DNA of 64,000 nt, taken from contig CATOPL010000009.1 of NCBI GenBank assembly GCA_951802115.1, positions 1-64,000 on the forward strand, given 5' to 3'. The position numbers were made by a program, and so were the translations under genes. The stretch is from an uncultured Lachnospiraceae bacterium (GTDB lineage: Bacteria > Bacillota > Clostridia > Lachnospirales > Lachnospiraceae). Below the pieces are notes generated by a model. That model worked only from the letters and a program-made list of their open reading frames with translations, ran no database searches and had not been told where the DNA came from. Positions 43,390 to 53,020 of the stretch are shown piece after piece. The stretch's first letter is position 1. Each line of letters begins with the position of its first letter.

Positions 43390-44757
43390 TTATCTTTGTG
43401 ACCGCACCAGACTGTGTTTTTTCCAGCTTCCGCCCACATAATGCAGCACAGTCGGAACAACGGACACGCACCACCCGGCAACCACACTCCACCAGAGAAT
43501 GGATTCCCCGAAAACCGGAGCCAGCAAAAAAGCACACAACACCCGGATCCCCAGACTTCCCAGTGTCAAGCCCACAAACCAGTTCATGTCTCCGGCGCCC
43601 TTGAAGACAGATTTGATAATCATATATATAGAAAAAATAACCAGAAACAGACCGGTTACTCGAAGATAAGAGGCGCCTGCGCGAATCACTTCCGCCGCGC
43701 CCTCTCCTTCCACAAACCACCCGATCATGGTTTCCGGTGCAAGTTCCATGAAAAGTGTCATGACAAGAGAGGCCGTACCGCACGCCAGCAGAGAAGCTTT
43801 AACTCCCCGTCCGATACGCTCCGGCTTTCCTGCTCCGATATTCTGTCCGACAAAACCGGACAGAGCATTTCCCCAGTTGATCGGTATGGTAGAAACCAGA
43901 TTTACCGCTTTGTTAGCCGCGCTGCAGCCAGCCATAACCGCAGGTCCGAAACCGTTTGTCACCGTCTGTACACAGACACTTCCCAGAGAAACAACAGACT
44001 GCTGAAGAGCTGCCGGAACGGCGATCCGCATCATGCGGACAAATTCTGTTCGGTCGAACAGACGCTCTGCCTTTTCTGCAAAGAGCCGCCTCATCTTCCG
44101 TTCCAGAACAACTGAGGACAACACCGTGCAGACGACCTGTGACAGCGTCGTTGCCAGAGCACTGCCGCCGACCCCCATAGAGCAGATCAGAATAAAGAAC
44201 AGATCTCCTGCCACGTTCAGAAAAAATGCCAGAATCAGAAAATACAGAGGAGTTTTGGAATCTCCTACAGCAATAAATACCGCGTTTTCCGCATTATAGA
44301 GAAAGATCGCCGCACTCCCCCAGAAATAAATGGTCAGATAGTCAATACTGTACTCCAAAAGCTCCTGCGGAGTCTTCAAAAACAGCAGAACCTGTCCGGC
44401 AGCCAGCTGAGTCAAAACTGTTACCATTACACCCAAAACCGCCGCAAACAGCAGGATCGTTGTCATACAAAGCCTGATCTCTTTCCATTTTCCCGCACCG
44501 GAATACTGCGCAATGACAACAGAAGCTCCCAGTGCAAGACCGGAAGCCAGCTGTACGATGACTGCAGTAATCACACCTGCAGAGCCGACGGCTGCCAGCG
44601 CATCGGCTCCCAGATAATTTCCCACAATCAAACTGTCTATCATATTGTAAAACTGCTGGAACAGATTGGACAAAATAACCGGCACTGCAAAAGCCAGCAG
44701 AACCTTCGCCGGATTTCCCTCCGTCATATCCAGTGTATCTTTCCGGCTTTTTTTCAT
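43390..44757 (-). CDS. MATE-family efflux transporter at the end of the Mrp-like operon
   Basis: The 455-residue protein has twelve predicted helices with the two MATE halves; VLLAFAVPVILSNLFQQFYNMIDSLIVGNYLGADALAAVGSAG is the classical first repeat. It is transcribed in the same direction as the large antiporter operon and starts only 18 bp after the end of the NuoL-like gene, so it is likely on that transcript. MATE pumps use a Na+ or H+ gradient, which an antiporter complex would set; the link is inference. Substrate unknown. Confidence 0.88.
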   Translation of the reverse strand: MKKSRKDTLDMTEGNPAKVLLAFAVPVILSNLFQQFYNMIDSLIVGNYLGADALAAVGSAGVITAVIVQLASGLALGASVVIAQYSGAGKWKEIRLCMTTILLFAAVLGVMVTVLTQLAAGQVLLFLKTPQELLEYSIDYLTIYFWGSAAIFLYNAENAVFIAVGDSKTPLYFLILAFFLNVAGDLFFILICSMGVGGSALATTLSQVVCTVLSSVVLERKMRRLFAEKAERLFDRTEFVRMMRIAVPAALQQSVVSLGSVCVQTVTNGFGPAVMAGCSAANKAVNLVSTIPINWGNALSGFVGQNIGAGKPERIGRGVKASLLACGTASLVMTLFMELAPETMIGWFVEGEGAAEVIRAGASYLRVTGLFLVIFSIYMIIKSVFKGAGDMNWFVGLTLGSLGIRVLCAFLLAPVFGESILWWSVVAGWCVSVVPTVLHYVGGSWKKHSLVRSQR

Positions 44758-44775
44758 TCCATCCCGCCCTCTCTT

Positions 44776-46929
44776 CTACCACCACAGCAAATATACAAGC
44801 GTCAGCGCCAGACCTATAGCCGCCAGCATCAGACCAAAAGAAAGACTCGCGCTGATCAGACGGTTGGTTCTGCGCATCATCTCTTCCCATTCTGCAAACG
44901 TCACCACAAAGGAACGTTCGATCGGATTTTTCCGCCGTATGGTGTAATTCACTATGCGGACCATCTGGTCCAGAATCTTGCCCAATGTCCGGGAAAACAT
45001 GGAACCGATCAAATATACATGCCGCTCCGTGCGGCTTTTATGCGTCGTACTCCGAAACGCCAGCAGCACCGCATCCATCAGATGATCGCATGCTCTGCAG
45101 AAAAACGCCGACAGCTCCAGCAGCACTTTTAAAAATATCTGTACCAGATACATCCGGTCCGCCAGTCCGCAGACATATCCAAACAGCGCTGCTGACGCTT
45201 TCTCAAACACCGGCCGATAGATCAGATCTTCCAGATCCAGCCATCGGGGCCAGAGATTCAGATAACAAACATCTCCCTTTTCATCTTTTCCCATCAGAAA
45301 CCTGCGTATCAGTCCAAAATATACCAGCACCCCGATGGTAAGCGATATGGCGGCGCCTTTCAGATTGACAAAACTAAAATAATGAACAGCGTGCGCAGGC
45401 GTCTTTCCATGCAGAAAACTCTGGGCCAGATCAGCAGCACAGTTCATGGTTCCATAAGGGAAAAATCCCATCAGCACCAGCAATACCGCCGGTACCAGCA
45501 GTGCAAAAACACTTTCTTTATTCATATAGGCTGTCTTCGTATCATATTCCTTCTGCCGCAGGGGATGTTTCTCCAGAAATACCGCCGCAAACAGTTTTGT
45601 CATATAAGCAATCGTCATCCCCCCGGTAAGCAAAAAAATCCACTCGATTCCACGGATCCACAGAACCGGTTCTGTACGGGCTGAAAGCTCTGCTGCATAT
45701 TCCACAATACTCTCATGGAGCAGCGTCTTGCTCACATATCCGCTCCAGCCCGGAATCCCCCCAATACTTAAGGCCCCCATCAAAAAAACGCTTTTCAGAA
45801 ACGGTTTTCTGCGCCCAAACCCCCGTATCTCATTCAGGTCCAGCGCATGCAGATTCATATAGACCACGCCGGCGGCCATGAAAAGGATCAGCTTGATCAT
45901 TGAATGATTGATCATATGCAGAATCGTTCCCCGCGCGGCAAGCGCATTTTCCGTACCCAAAAGCTCCGTCATCCCCGCGCCGACAAGAATAAATCCGATC
46001 TGGGACATGGATGAACAGGCAAGCGTCCGTTTCAGATCGACAGAAAATACTGCCAGAAACGCTCCTGCAAACATCGTAACCGTACCCAGATACAGCACCA
46101 GCTTTCCCCATTGCGGATCATAGCGGAAAATCTCCGCACTGACCACCAGTACGCCAAACACGCCTGTTTTGGTGAGAATTCCCGACAGCAGCGCGCTGGC
46201 GGGAGCAGGCGCCACAGGATGCGCTTTTGGAAGCCAGATATGAAGAGGAAACATGCCTGCTTTGGCGCCAAAACCAAACAGCATGCACAGGCCTGCCGCA
46301 TAGATCCGCCCTCCCTTTTCCTGCATCACAGGTTTTACCGCCTCATAAAGTTCCGACATCCTTAGAGTTCCGACCGTATCATACAGAAGAAGCAAGCCCA
46401 TCAGCATGACTAGACCTCCGACAACCGCAATCGCAAGGTAAATCTCACCCGCTTTCATGGCCGCAGGCTTCTCATCATGAACCACCCACACATAAGACGC
46501 CAGCGACATGATCTCAAAAAAGATAAAGGTCGTATAAAGATCACCGGACAGAAATACTCCCAGCGTCGAACCCAGCGTCAGGAGATAAAAAAAATAATAA
46601 CGGCTGCGATGATGATAATGACAGAAATATTCTCTGGAAAAAATTCCTGTCATCATCCACATAAACGCCGCAACGCATCCATACAGCAGCCGGAAACCGT
46701 CCAGTTTCAGATACAGGCCCCGCATGCAGAAACCTTTCCAGATAAATTCCAGTTCCCCGGCGCCAAAATATCTGTACGCGGCCAGAAGCATCAGACCCAT
46801 CTCCAGCACAACAGAAAACTGCAGTACACGGTCTCTTATCATCTTATGCCGCTTTCCCGCCAGATAGCAGAGAAAAGCCGCTGCAAACGGAAACCAGATC
46901 ACATGAAACAGTTCAAAATCACCATTCAT
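44776..46929 (-). CDS. NuoL/MrpA-like proton-conducting subunit with long C-terminal extension
   Basis: The 717-residue protein has an antiporter core of about 14 helices. Key residues are present: the TM5 glutamate in FIFFEIMSL, the TM7 lysine in FGFGAKAGMFPLHIWLPKAHP, the histidine and lysine in HMINHSMIKLILF and the TM12 lysine in GYVSKTLLHES. About 190 residues follow the core, with two more hydrophobic helices and an amphipathic stretch (YRPVFEKASAALFGYVCGL), recalling the lateral-helix region of NuoL. It is the tenth and largest antiporter gene of the operon. Confidence 0.85.
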   Translation of the reverse strand: MNGDFELFHVIWFPFAAAFLCYLAGKRHKMIRDRVLQFSVVLEMGLMLLAAYRYFGAGELEFIWKGFCMRGLYLKLDGFRLLYGCVAAFMWMMTGIFSREYFCHYHHRSRYYFFYLLTLGSTLGVFLSGDLYTTFIFFEIMSLASYVWVVHDEKPAAMKAGEIYLAIAVVGGLVMLMGLLLLYDTVGTLRMSELYEAVKPVMQEKGGRIYAAGLCMLFGFGAKAGMFPLHIWLPKAHPVAPAPASALLSGILTKTGVFGVLVVSAEIFRYDPQWGKLVLYLGTVTMFAGAFLAVFSVDLKRTLACSSMSQIGFILVGAGMTELLGTENALAARGTILHMINHSMIKLILFMAAGVVYMNLHALDLNEIRGFGRRKPFLKSVFLMGALSIGGIPGWSGYVSKTLLHESIVEYAAELSARTEPVLWIRGIEWIFLLTGGMTIAYMTKLFAAVFLEKHPLRQKEYDTKTAYMNKESVFALLVPAVLLVLMGFFPYGTMNCAADLAQSFLHGKTPAHAVHYFSFVNLKGAAISLTIGVLVYFGLIRRFLMGKDEKGDVCYLNLWPRWLDLEDLIYRPVFEKASAALFGYVCGLADRMYLVQIFLKVLLELSAFFCRACDHLMDAVLLAFRSTTHKSRTERHVYLIGSMFSRTLGKILDQMVRIVNYTIRRKNPIERSFVVTFAEWEEMMRRTNRLISASLSFGLMLAAIGLALTLVYLLWW

Positions 46930-46944
46930 CGCTTTTCTCCTCTC

Positions 46945-48423
46945 TCAAAACACTCCCTGCGCCACTGCCCGTAAAAGTCTCAGCAGCGGTTCTGAATAAA
47001 CACCCCACATCAGAACGAAAGCCGCAAAAATGCCCAGCGGCAGTTTCATCTCCCAGTTGGGGTCCCGGATCTCCTTCATCTTTGCCTCCGCACTCCCCTT
47101 GTCCGGAAACCACGCTCTGACTGCCACAGTAAGAATATATACCGCAGTCATAAGAGCCGAATAAAGCAATACCGCCACCGCCCCATAAGCATAAGGATAG
47201 TCATTTCCAAGCTCCATCGCAGCCGCCGCAATGTTCCATTTGCTGATGAATCCGGCGAAGCCCGGAATACCGATTAAAGACAAACCGCAGATCACAAAGA
47301 CCGTAAACACATATGGCATCCTGCGTCCCAGCCCGTTCAGCTCATCTACATATGTTTTCTGACTCTGGTGCAGCACTGCTCCCGCACAGAAAAAAGCCCC
47401 GATTTTCATAAACGCGTGTATGACCAGATGACACATACCGGCCAGAAGACCCTGAGGGCTCATCATCGTCACCCCTAAAAGAACATAGGACAGATTACTG
47501 ACTGTGGAAAAAGCAAGTCTCCGCTTAAAATGCGTCTCCTTAACCGCCATAGTAGACCCATAAAGAATACTGGCCATGACAATGCTCATAACTGCAAAAT
47601 GCGCCCAGGTTCCGCGGATCAGCTCCGCTCCGAAACAATAATACGTCAGCCGCATAACCGCAAACGCGCCGGACTTTACCACCGCCACGGCATGCAGAAG
47701 CGCCGTCACAGGCGTGGGCGCCACGGATGCCTGGGGAAGCCATCCCTGAAACGGAATCACAGCCGCTTTGACGCCAAATCCCCAAAAAGCCAGCAAATAG
47801 ACAATCAGAACGATGGTCACATTATCACCAACCAGGTCCATATCCAGCACGCCGCCCATAATAAAATCCGTTGTACCTCCAAATATGATGATAAATACCA
47901 GCGCTACAAACGCGAATGCCGCGCCGCCAATAGAATAATACAGATAGACTCTGCTGGCATGAAGCGCTTTCTTTGTCATAGGATGCATGACCAGATATAC
48001 GGATACCAGCGTCAGCAGTTCATAAAACAGATACATGGTTACCAGGTTTTCAGCCATCGCAATCCCCAGCGTCACACCGTATGTCATCGTATAAAAGGCA
48101 AAAAAACTGGTTGTGCGCTCTTCATGGCGCATATATTCAAATGCGTAAAGCGTTGCCAGCGGCCATAAAAAAGCAATCACACAGACAAATACACTGCCCA
48201 GTCCGTCAAGGCGCAGGGCAAAATCCAGATTACCGGTCAGATGAAACAGGATAAAACCGTCCTGTGGACGCCGCAGGACACACAGCACTGCCAGCAGAGA
48301 AGTTACAAGCACCAGTATTTCCAGAAAAAGATTCCGTTTTTTTCCGGACAGATGAAGAAGCGGCATTACTGCTCCGCCCAGAATCGGAAGCACCACCGGA
48401 AGAATCAGATATACACTGCTCAT
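46945..48423 (-). CDS. MrpD/NuoN-like proton-conducting subunit 3
   Basis: The 492-residue, roughly 14-helix subunit carries the antiporter set: glutamate in LFYELLTLVSVY, lysine in GFGVKAAVIPFQGWLPQAS, lysine in HAFMKIGAFF and lysine in GFISKWN. It differs from its neighbours in having SVAPTPVTALLHAVAVVKSG instead of the usual HPVAPAPASALLSG motif, which points to an early duplication. GGGAGGACAGCAT precedes the ATG at 48423; longer in-frame extensions are out of context. Confidence 0.88.
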   Translation of the reverse strand: MSSVYLILPVVLPILGGAVMPLLHLSGKKRNLFLEILVLVTSLLAVLCVLRRPQDGFILFHLTGNLDFALRLDGLGSVFVCVIAFLWPLATLYAFEYMRHEERTTSFFAFYTMTYGVTLGIAMAENLVTMYLFYELLTLVSVYLVMHPMTKKALHASRVYLYYSIGGAAFAFVALVFIIIFGGTTDFIMGGVLDMDLVGDNVTIVLIVYLLAFWGFGVKAAVIPFQGWLPQASVAPTPVTALLHAVAVVKSGAFAVMRLTYYCFGAELIRGTWAHFAVMSIVMASILYGSTMAVKETHFKRRLAFSTVSNLSYVLLGVTMMSPQGLLAGMCHLVIHAFMKIGAFFCAGAVLHQSQKTYVDELNGLGRRMPYVFTVFVICGLSLIGIPGFAGFISKWNIAAAAMELGNDYPYAYGAVAVLLYSALMTAVYILTVAVRAWFPDKGSAEAKMKEIRDPNWEMKLPLGIFAAFVLMWGVYSEPLLRLLRAVAQGVF

Positions 48424-48437
48424 ATGCTGTCCTCCCT

Positions 48438-49922
48438 TTAAAACAGACCTGCAGCAATCGTCTGCAGAAATCCCAAAAATTTCTCCGGAAACATTCCCAG
48501 CAATACCGCTGCCGCCGTAAACAGCAGCATCGGAACAAGCATCAGCATATTCGGTTCCTGTTTCTGTCGTCTGTGAACTGCATCCTCTGCCCCCGGGAAA
48601 AAGGCCTGAACAGAGACCGGCAGCAAATATCCTGCTGTCAGCATGGCGCTGAGCAGCAATACCACAGGTCCCAGCCATGCATAAACTCCGATTCCCGCTT
48701 TCAAAGAACCTGTTGCCAGATACCATTTACTGACAAAACCGCTGGTCGGCGGAATGCCCACCAGAGTAATCGAAACCAGCGTAAAACACCACATCGTAAC
48801 CGGCATCTCCTTCCCGATACCCCGAAGCTCTTTTACCGTTTTCTTTCCGGTTTTGTAAATAATCACACCGGCTGCCAGAAACAGACAGTTTTTGACCGCA
48901 CTGTGAAATATAAAGTGAGACAGTGCTCCAACCATACCATCCTCATTCAGAACCGACAGCCCGAACAATATATAAGATACCTGGCTGACTGTGGAATAGG
49001 CCAGCCGCTTTTTAAGCACCTGTTCCTTGTACGCCATCATCGAACCCATAAAGACTGTAAGCAGCGCCAGTGTCATCCATGTGTACTGCACCCAGGTATC
49101 TCTGACCACATCTGCACCGGACACATAAAAGATCACCCGTATGATCGCAAGTACACCGGATTTGGTAATGATGCCGGACAGTACCGCACTGGCAGGCGCA
49201 GGCGCCACCGGATGAGCGGTGGGCAGCCAGCCGTGCATAGGAAACATACCGGCCTTCGTGCCAAACCCCACAATGGTCAGCATCAGAACCAGAAGCGTCA
49301 TTGCCTGACTGCCTGTATAAGAATCTATGACCGTGAGATATCCGCCTTCCTGGAACATCATTCCCGCTCCATGCGCATAGAGGTAAAAAATGCCGAACAA
49401 CGCCATGAACGCGCCCGCCACTGAATAAAACAAATACTTCAATCCCGCCATTACCGCCTCATGACTCAGGCTGTGCAGCACCAACGGCAGAGACGTCAGC
49501 GTCATCATCTCAAAAAACAGATATAGTGTAATCAGATTTCCCGCATGATCCAGAGCAATCAGCACGCCCATAACGATCAGATAAAACCCGAAATACCGGT
49601 CTTCATGTTCTTCGTGCTTCATATATTCAAAAGAAAATACGCCGCCAAACGTCCACGCCGCCACAGTCATCCCCGCAAACAGCCTAGTCACATCATCCAT
49701 GCGCATCACAAGGTCCAGCGTATCCGTCAGTTCCCAGAGTACAAACTCATAATTTCCTTTCATCATCAGACTGACGGTCAGTACAGAAGTCACTGCCATG
49801 ACCAGAAAAATACCAATGCATTTTATTTTCCGGTTTTTCAGCCTGTCCTGGAAAACGAGCAGCATAATCCCCGCCAGCATCGGAAGCAGAACCGCTGCCC
49901 CAAGTAAACAAGTAATCGTCAT
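48438..49922 (-). CDS. MrpD/NuoM-like proton-conducting subunit 2
   Basis: The 494-residue subunit has LFFEMMTLTSLPLVLH (TM5 glutamate), GFGTKAGMFPMHGWLPTAHPVAPAPASAVLSG (TM7 lysine), HSAVKNCLFLAAG and SGFVSKWYL (TM12 lysine). The helices form the half-channels for proton and possibly sodium passage in MrpA/D and NuoL/M/N proteins (family knowledge). The ATG at 49922 is preceded by a G-rich ribosome site. The gene lies 15 bp before subunit 3 and 19 bp after subunit 1. Confidence 0.9.
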   Translation of the reverse strand: MTITCLLGAAVLLPMLAGIMLLVFQDRLKNRKIKCIGIFLVMAVTSVLTVSLMMKGNYEFVLWELTDTLDLVMRMDDVTRLFAGMTVAAWTFGGVFSFEYMKHEEHEDRYFGFYLIVMGVLIALDHAGNLITLYLFFEMMTLTSLPLVLHSLSHEAVMAGLKYLFYSVAGAFMALFGIFYLYAHGAGMMFQEGGYLTVIDSYTGSQAMTLLVLMLTIVGFGTKAGMFPMHGWLPTAHPVAPAPASAVLSGIITKSGVLAIIRVIFYVSGADVVRDTWVQYTWMTLALLTVFMGSMMAYKEQVLKKRLAYSTVSQVSYILFGLSVLNEDGMVGALSHFIFHSAVKNCLFLAAGVIIYKTGKKTVKELRGIGKEMPVTMWCFTLVSITLVGIPPTSGFVSKWYLATGSLKAGIGVYAWLGPVVLLLSAMLTAGYLLPVSVQAFFPGAEDAVHRRQKQEPNMLMLVPMLLFTAAAVLLGMFPEKFLGFLQTIAAGLF

Positions 49923-49941
49923 CTCTATACTCCCCCCCTGT

Positions 49942-51441
49942 CTATGCAAACATTTCAATGCCAAATTGTATCAGATCAGTAAGCGGCTGTGACATCAGCC
50001 CCATACCAAAATTCAATATGATCAGACAATACACCGCAGCAACTGCCCCCATAGACATGCGGACATGTATATTCGTAAACTCCCGAGGCGTCTGAACCGG
50101 AGTATAGATCCTGATCACCGTATGCAGGAAATACACGGCGTTCAATATCGTGCTGACTGCCAGAACGATCAGCGTAATCAGCACCTTATTGGAACCGGCC
50201 CCCAATGCCGCCACAGCAAATAAAAGCTTTGAGATAAATCCCGCCAGCATCGGAATACCTACCATAGAAAGACTTCCGACCAGAAATGCCGCTCCGGCCA
50301 GAGGATTCCGAAATGCCGCTCCCTGAAGAGCCGGAAAAATTCTCTTATGTCCCGAAGCATCATTCAGCCCTTTCGCAGCCAGAAACAGCAGGGATTTGGT
50401 AACTGCATGAGTCAGAATATGAAAAACCGCCGCCACCATCCCCGCCTCTGTCGCAAGCCCGATTCCCATATATACATATCCGATCTGTGCAATGGATGAA
50501 TATGCGATCATCCGGTAAATATCCTTCGCCATGATCGCACTCACTGACCCCATCACCATGCCAATCAGTCCAAATACAAACAGTACGTTGACAATCTTAC
50601 TCCTGACAATAATATCGAATCCGATAACGCGGTAAAAGATTTTGATGAGCAGAATGATATAGCTTTTGGATACAAGACCGGACAGAATGGCGCTGCTGGA
50701 AATAGTTGAATATCCATATGCATCCGGCATCCAAGAATGGAACGGATACAGACCGCTCTTAATTGCCAGGCCCACTGTAATCACACTGATGATCACCAGC
50801 AGAGGAATCTGGTACTGACCGGCTTCCACCAGCCGTTCCATAGATTCATGCACATTTTCCATCAGCAGATGACCTGTAATATCGTAAAGCATGGCAAGTC
50901 CGATCAGAAACAGACCCGAGCCAATCAGACTCATGACCATATAGCGGGTAGCCGCGATCAAGGAACGTCCGCTTCTGCGGATCATAATCATGCCGCAGGC
51001 GGCAATCGTGTTGATCTCCACGAATACATAACCGGTAAACAGATCGTTGGTATAGATGATCGCCAGCAGAGAACTCAAAAGCAAATCAGCCAGAATAAAA
51101 TACAAGTTGACTTTATCTTCCTCCACGGTTCGGAAGATATGATCCATGCCTCCGAGCAAAGAACAGAGCATTACCAGTGCGAATACGGTCGCCAGCATCG
51201 CCTCCAGAATTCCCGCGCGAATCTCATTCCCCCAGGGAGCCGGATATTTTCCCATCGTATAGACAAAACTTTCTCCGGTCGACACCACATACAATAATGT
51301 GACCAGTGACATCAGCGTCACCAGCGTCACTGCTGTAAGCGTCATTCGTTTGGCATCTTTGCCTTTCATGGGAGTGGACAGTATCCCTGCAACCATACAG
51401 AGCACTATGGAAAAGCAGGGAAAATTCTGCACAACATTCAT
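49942..51441 (-). CDS. MrpD-like proton-conducting subunit 1
   Basis: The 499-residue subunit has YVFVEINTIAACGMIMIRRSG (TM5 glutamate), VGLAIKSGLYPFHSWMPDAYG (TM7 lysine), HAVTKSLLFLAAKG and AGFISKLLFA (TM12 lysine). The SWMPDAYGYSTISSSAILSG motif resembles MrpD/MbhH more closely than the next two subunits. Its ATG overlaps the TGA of the MrpC-like gene (51438-51441), so the two are translationally coupled, as in classical mrpCD. Confidence 0.9.
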   Translation of the reverse strand: MNVVQNFPCFSIVLCMVAGILSTPMKGKDAKRMTLTAVTLVTLMSLVTLLYVVSTGESFVYTMGKYPAPWGNEIRAGILEAMLATVFALVMLCSLLGGMDHIFRTVEEDKVNLYFILADLLLSSLLAIIYTNDLFTGYVFVEINTIAACGMIMIRRSGRSLIAATRYMVMSLIGSGLFLIGLAMLYDITGHLLMENVHESMERLVEAGQYQIPLLVIISVITVGLAIKSGLYPFHSWMPDAYGYSTISSSAILSGLVSKSYIILLIKIFYRVIGFDIIVRSKIVNVLFVFGLIGMVMGSVSAIMAKDIYRMIAYSSIAQIGYVYMGIGLATEAGMVAAVFHILTHAVTKSLLFLAAKGLNDASGHKRIFPALQGAAFRNPLAGAAFLVGSLSMVGIPMLAGFISKLLFAVAALGAGSNKVLITLIVLAVSTILNAVYFLHTVIRIYTPVQTPREFTNIHVRMSMGAVAAVYCLIILNFGMGLMSQPLTDLIQFGIEMFA

Positions 51442-51815
51442 CTTTGTTCCTCCTGCTGCATACGGATCAGAATTTCGTCCAGATCCAGCGAATGATACTT
51501 TCGATAAAGACGAATCGTCAGTGACAGCATCAGCGCCGTAACACTGACTGACACGACAATCCCTGTCAGCACCAGGCCGCTGGGAATCGGATTGATATAC
51601 CATTGCGTATCGGTAATCCCATCCTTCACGATCGGTGCAAGGCGGCCGTCCACATATCCCATGGCCGCCAGAAACAGGTAGACCGCCGTGTCCATAATAT
51701 TCAGTCCTATAATCTTCTTGATCATATTTTTGTGCAGAAGCAGCGTTGTAAACCCAACGCCGAACAGGATCACCGCCGCAACCTCATCCGCATTTGCCCA
51801 CAGATTTGGTCCCAT
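51438..51815 (-). CDS. MrpC/NuoK-like subunit
   Basis: The 125-residue protein has three helices and the NuoK/MrpC pattern: VAAVILFGVGFTTLLLHKNMIKKIIGLNIMDTAVYLFLAAMGY, then IPSGLVLTGIVVSVSVTALMLSLTIRLYRKY. The glutamates of NuoK are replaced, as usual in MrpC. GAGGAGGG precedes the ATG at 51815. It overlaps the first MrpD-like gene by 4 bp and lies 1 bp after the MrpB-like gene. Confidence 0.88.
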   Translation of the reverse strand: MGPNLWANADEVAAVILFGVGFTTLLLHKNMIKKIIGLNIMDTAVYLFLAAMGYVDGRLAPIVKDGITDTQWYINPIPSGLVLTGIVVSVSVTALMLSLTIRLYRKYHSLDLDEILIRMQQEEQR

Positions 51816-51816
51816 C

Positions 51817-52773
51817 TCACATCCCTCCTCTTCGAAACAGCGCAAAAAACACATACATGGTACAGGCTACTTCCAGTCCCACAAAAATATTGATCGGAAG
51901 AATCATTCCGCTACTCAGAATATCTCCGGGCGTTCCCAGCGGAATCGCATTTTTTATCTGATTGGCCCCGGTGTAAAAATAATAAATCATTGTTATACTG
52001 TAGAGCGAGAGCGCGCCCACCTTAATCCGGTCATAAATTTTCTCATTGAAAAATCTCTGTGTTTTATGAAATCCAAATGTGGTCACATACAGGATCAGAC
52101 CGGCGCCGATCACAGCGCCTCCCGAGAATCCCCCTCCCGGGGACAAGTGTCCGTTCAGAATAATATAAAAACCGTACAAAAAGATAACCGGCACCAGAAG
52201 CAGCGTAATTTTTTGCAGAATCGCATCCGGCCTCGGCTCATATTGCCAGTCCGTCTCCCTGGCGTTCTCTATTTTCTCTTCTTTTTTACGAAGCAACACA
52301 ATCACGCAAGTTGCCGCAATAAACAACACGCAGGTTTCACCGAATGTATCAAAACCTCGATAGCTTAAAATCATATTGGTAACCATATTGACTGCGCCGG
52401 ATTCTTCCATTCCTTTTTCAATATACCGGGCTGACACTTCATTGTTATTGGGACCGTTCGGATCTCCCAGTACCGGAAGCCAGGAAACCGCCAGCAAAAG
52501 CACTGCGATCAGCAGCAGGCAGAGAGCCACTGATGTCAGACTGTAAAGAATCCGAAACGCCCGCATTTCTGTGTTCTTCTTTGTATTTTCCAGATACTGG
52601 GCAATCTTTTCTCTGTCAAGCATATCCGGATTATATACAGAATCTCCGATATAATTCGTCTCTCGAAGATGCTCCATCTCCATCTTTCCCGCAAACGGGT
52701 CCGCTTCTCCATCTACCCATCTGGTCAGACGATTCCACAGGCTGTTTTCATAATCATCTCTGATTCTGCTCAT
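51817..52773 (-). CDS. MbhE-MbhF/MrpB fusion subunit
   Basis: The 318-residue protein has three parts. Residues 1-75 are hydrophilic and charged. Residues 76-170 have two helices with NMVTNMILSYRGFDTFGETCVLFIAATCVIVL, the pattern of MbhE or the C-terminal end of MrpA. Residues 190-318 have four helices with NGHLSPGGGFSGGAVIGAGLILY, the MrpB/MbhF signature. In classical Mrp these parts are in separate proteins (MrpA tail and MrpB). GGAGGTGGAAAATC precedes the ATG at 52773. It overlaps the DUF4040 gene by 20 bp. Confidence 0.85.
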   Translation of the reverse strand: MSRIRDDYENSLWNRLTRWVDGEADPFAGKMEMEHLRETNYIGDSVYNPDMLDREKIAQYLENTKKNTEMRAFRILYSLTSVALCLLLIAVLLLAVSWLPVLGDPNGPNNNEVSARYIEKGMEESGAVNMVTNMILSYRGFDTFGETCVLFIAATCVIVLLRKKEEKIENARETDWQYEPRPDAILQKITLLLVPVIFLYGFYIILNGHLSPGGGFSGGAVIGAGLILYVTTFGFHKTQRFFNEKIYDRIKVGALSLYSITMIYYFYTGANQIKNAIPLGTPGDILSSGMILPINIFVGLEVACTMYVFFALFRRGGM

Positions 52774-53020
52774 GATTTTCCACCTCCGAAAGTGCCTTAA
52801 GCTTGCGCAGAGTAACAAAAAACAGAACGCTGCTGACTCCTGCGCCCACCGCCGCTTCCGTGATTGCCAGATCCGGAGACTCCAGAAGGAACCAGATTAT
52901 AGACATAACCAGACTGTAGGACATGAAAATAATGACTGACAACAGCGGATTCTTCATCAGGCTGGCAGAAATCGCACAGATAATCAGGAATATCAAAAGG
53001 ATGATCTTAAACGCTTCCAT
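52754..53020 (-). CDS. DUF4040 (MbhD-like) subunit
   Basis: The 88-residue protein has three helices and the DUF4040 signature SPDLAITEAAVGAGVSSVLFF, known from MbhD and from the C-terminal part of MrpA. It lies between the G subunit (14-bp overlap) and the MbhE-MbhF fusion, the same order as in Mbh and archaeal Mrp operons. Confidence 0.9.
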   Translation of the reverse strand: MEAFKIILLIFLIICAISASLMKNPLLSVIIFMSYSLVMSIIWFLLESPDLAITEAAVGAGVSSVLFFVTLRKLKALSEVENHEQNQR

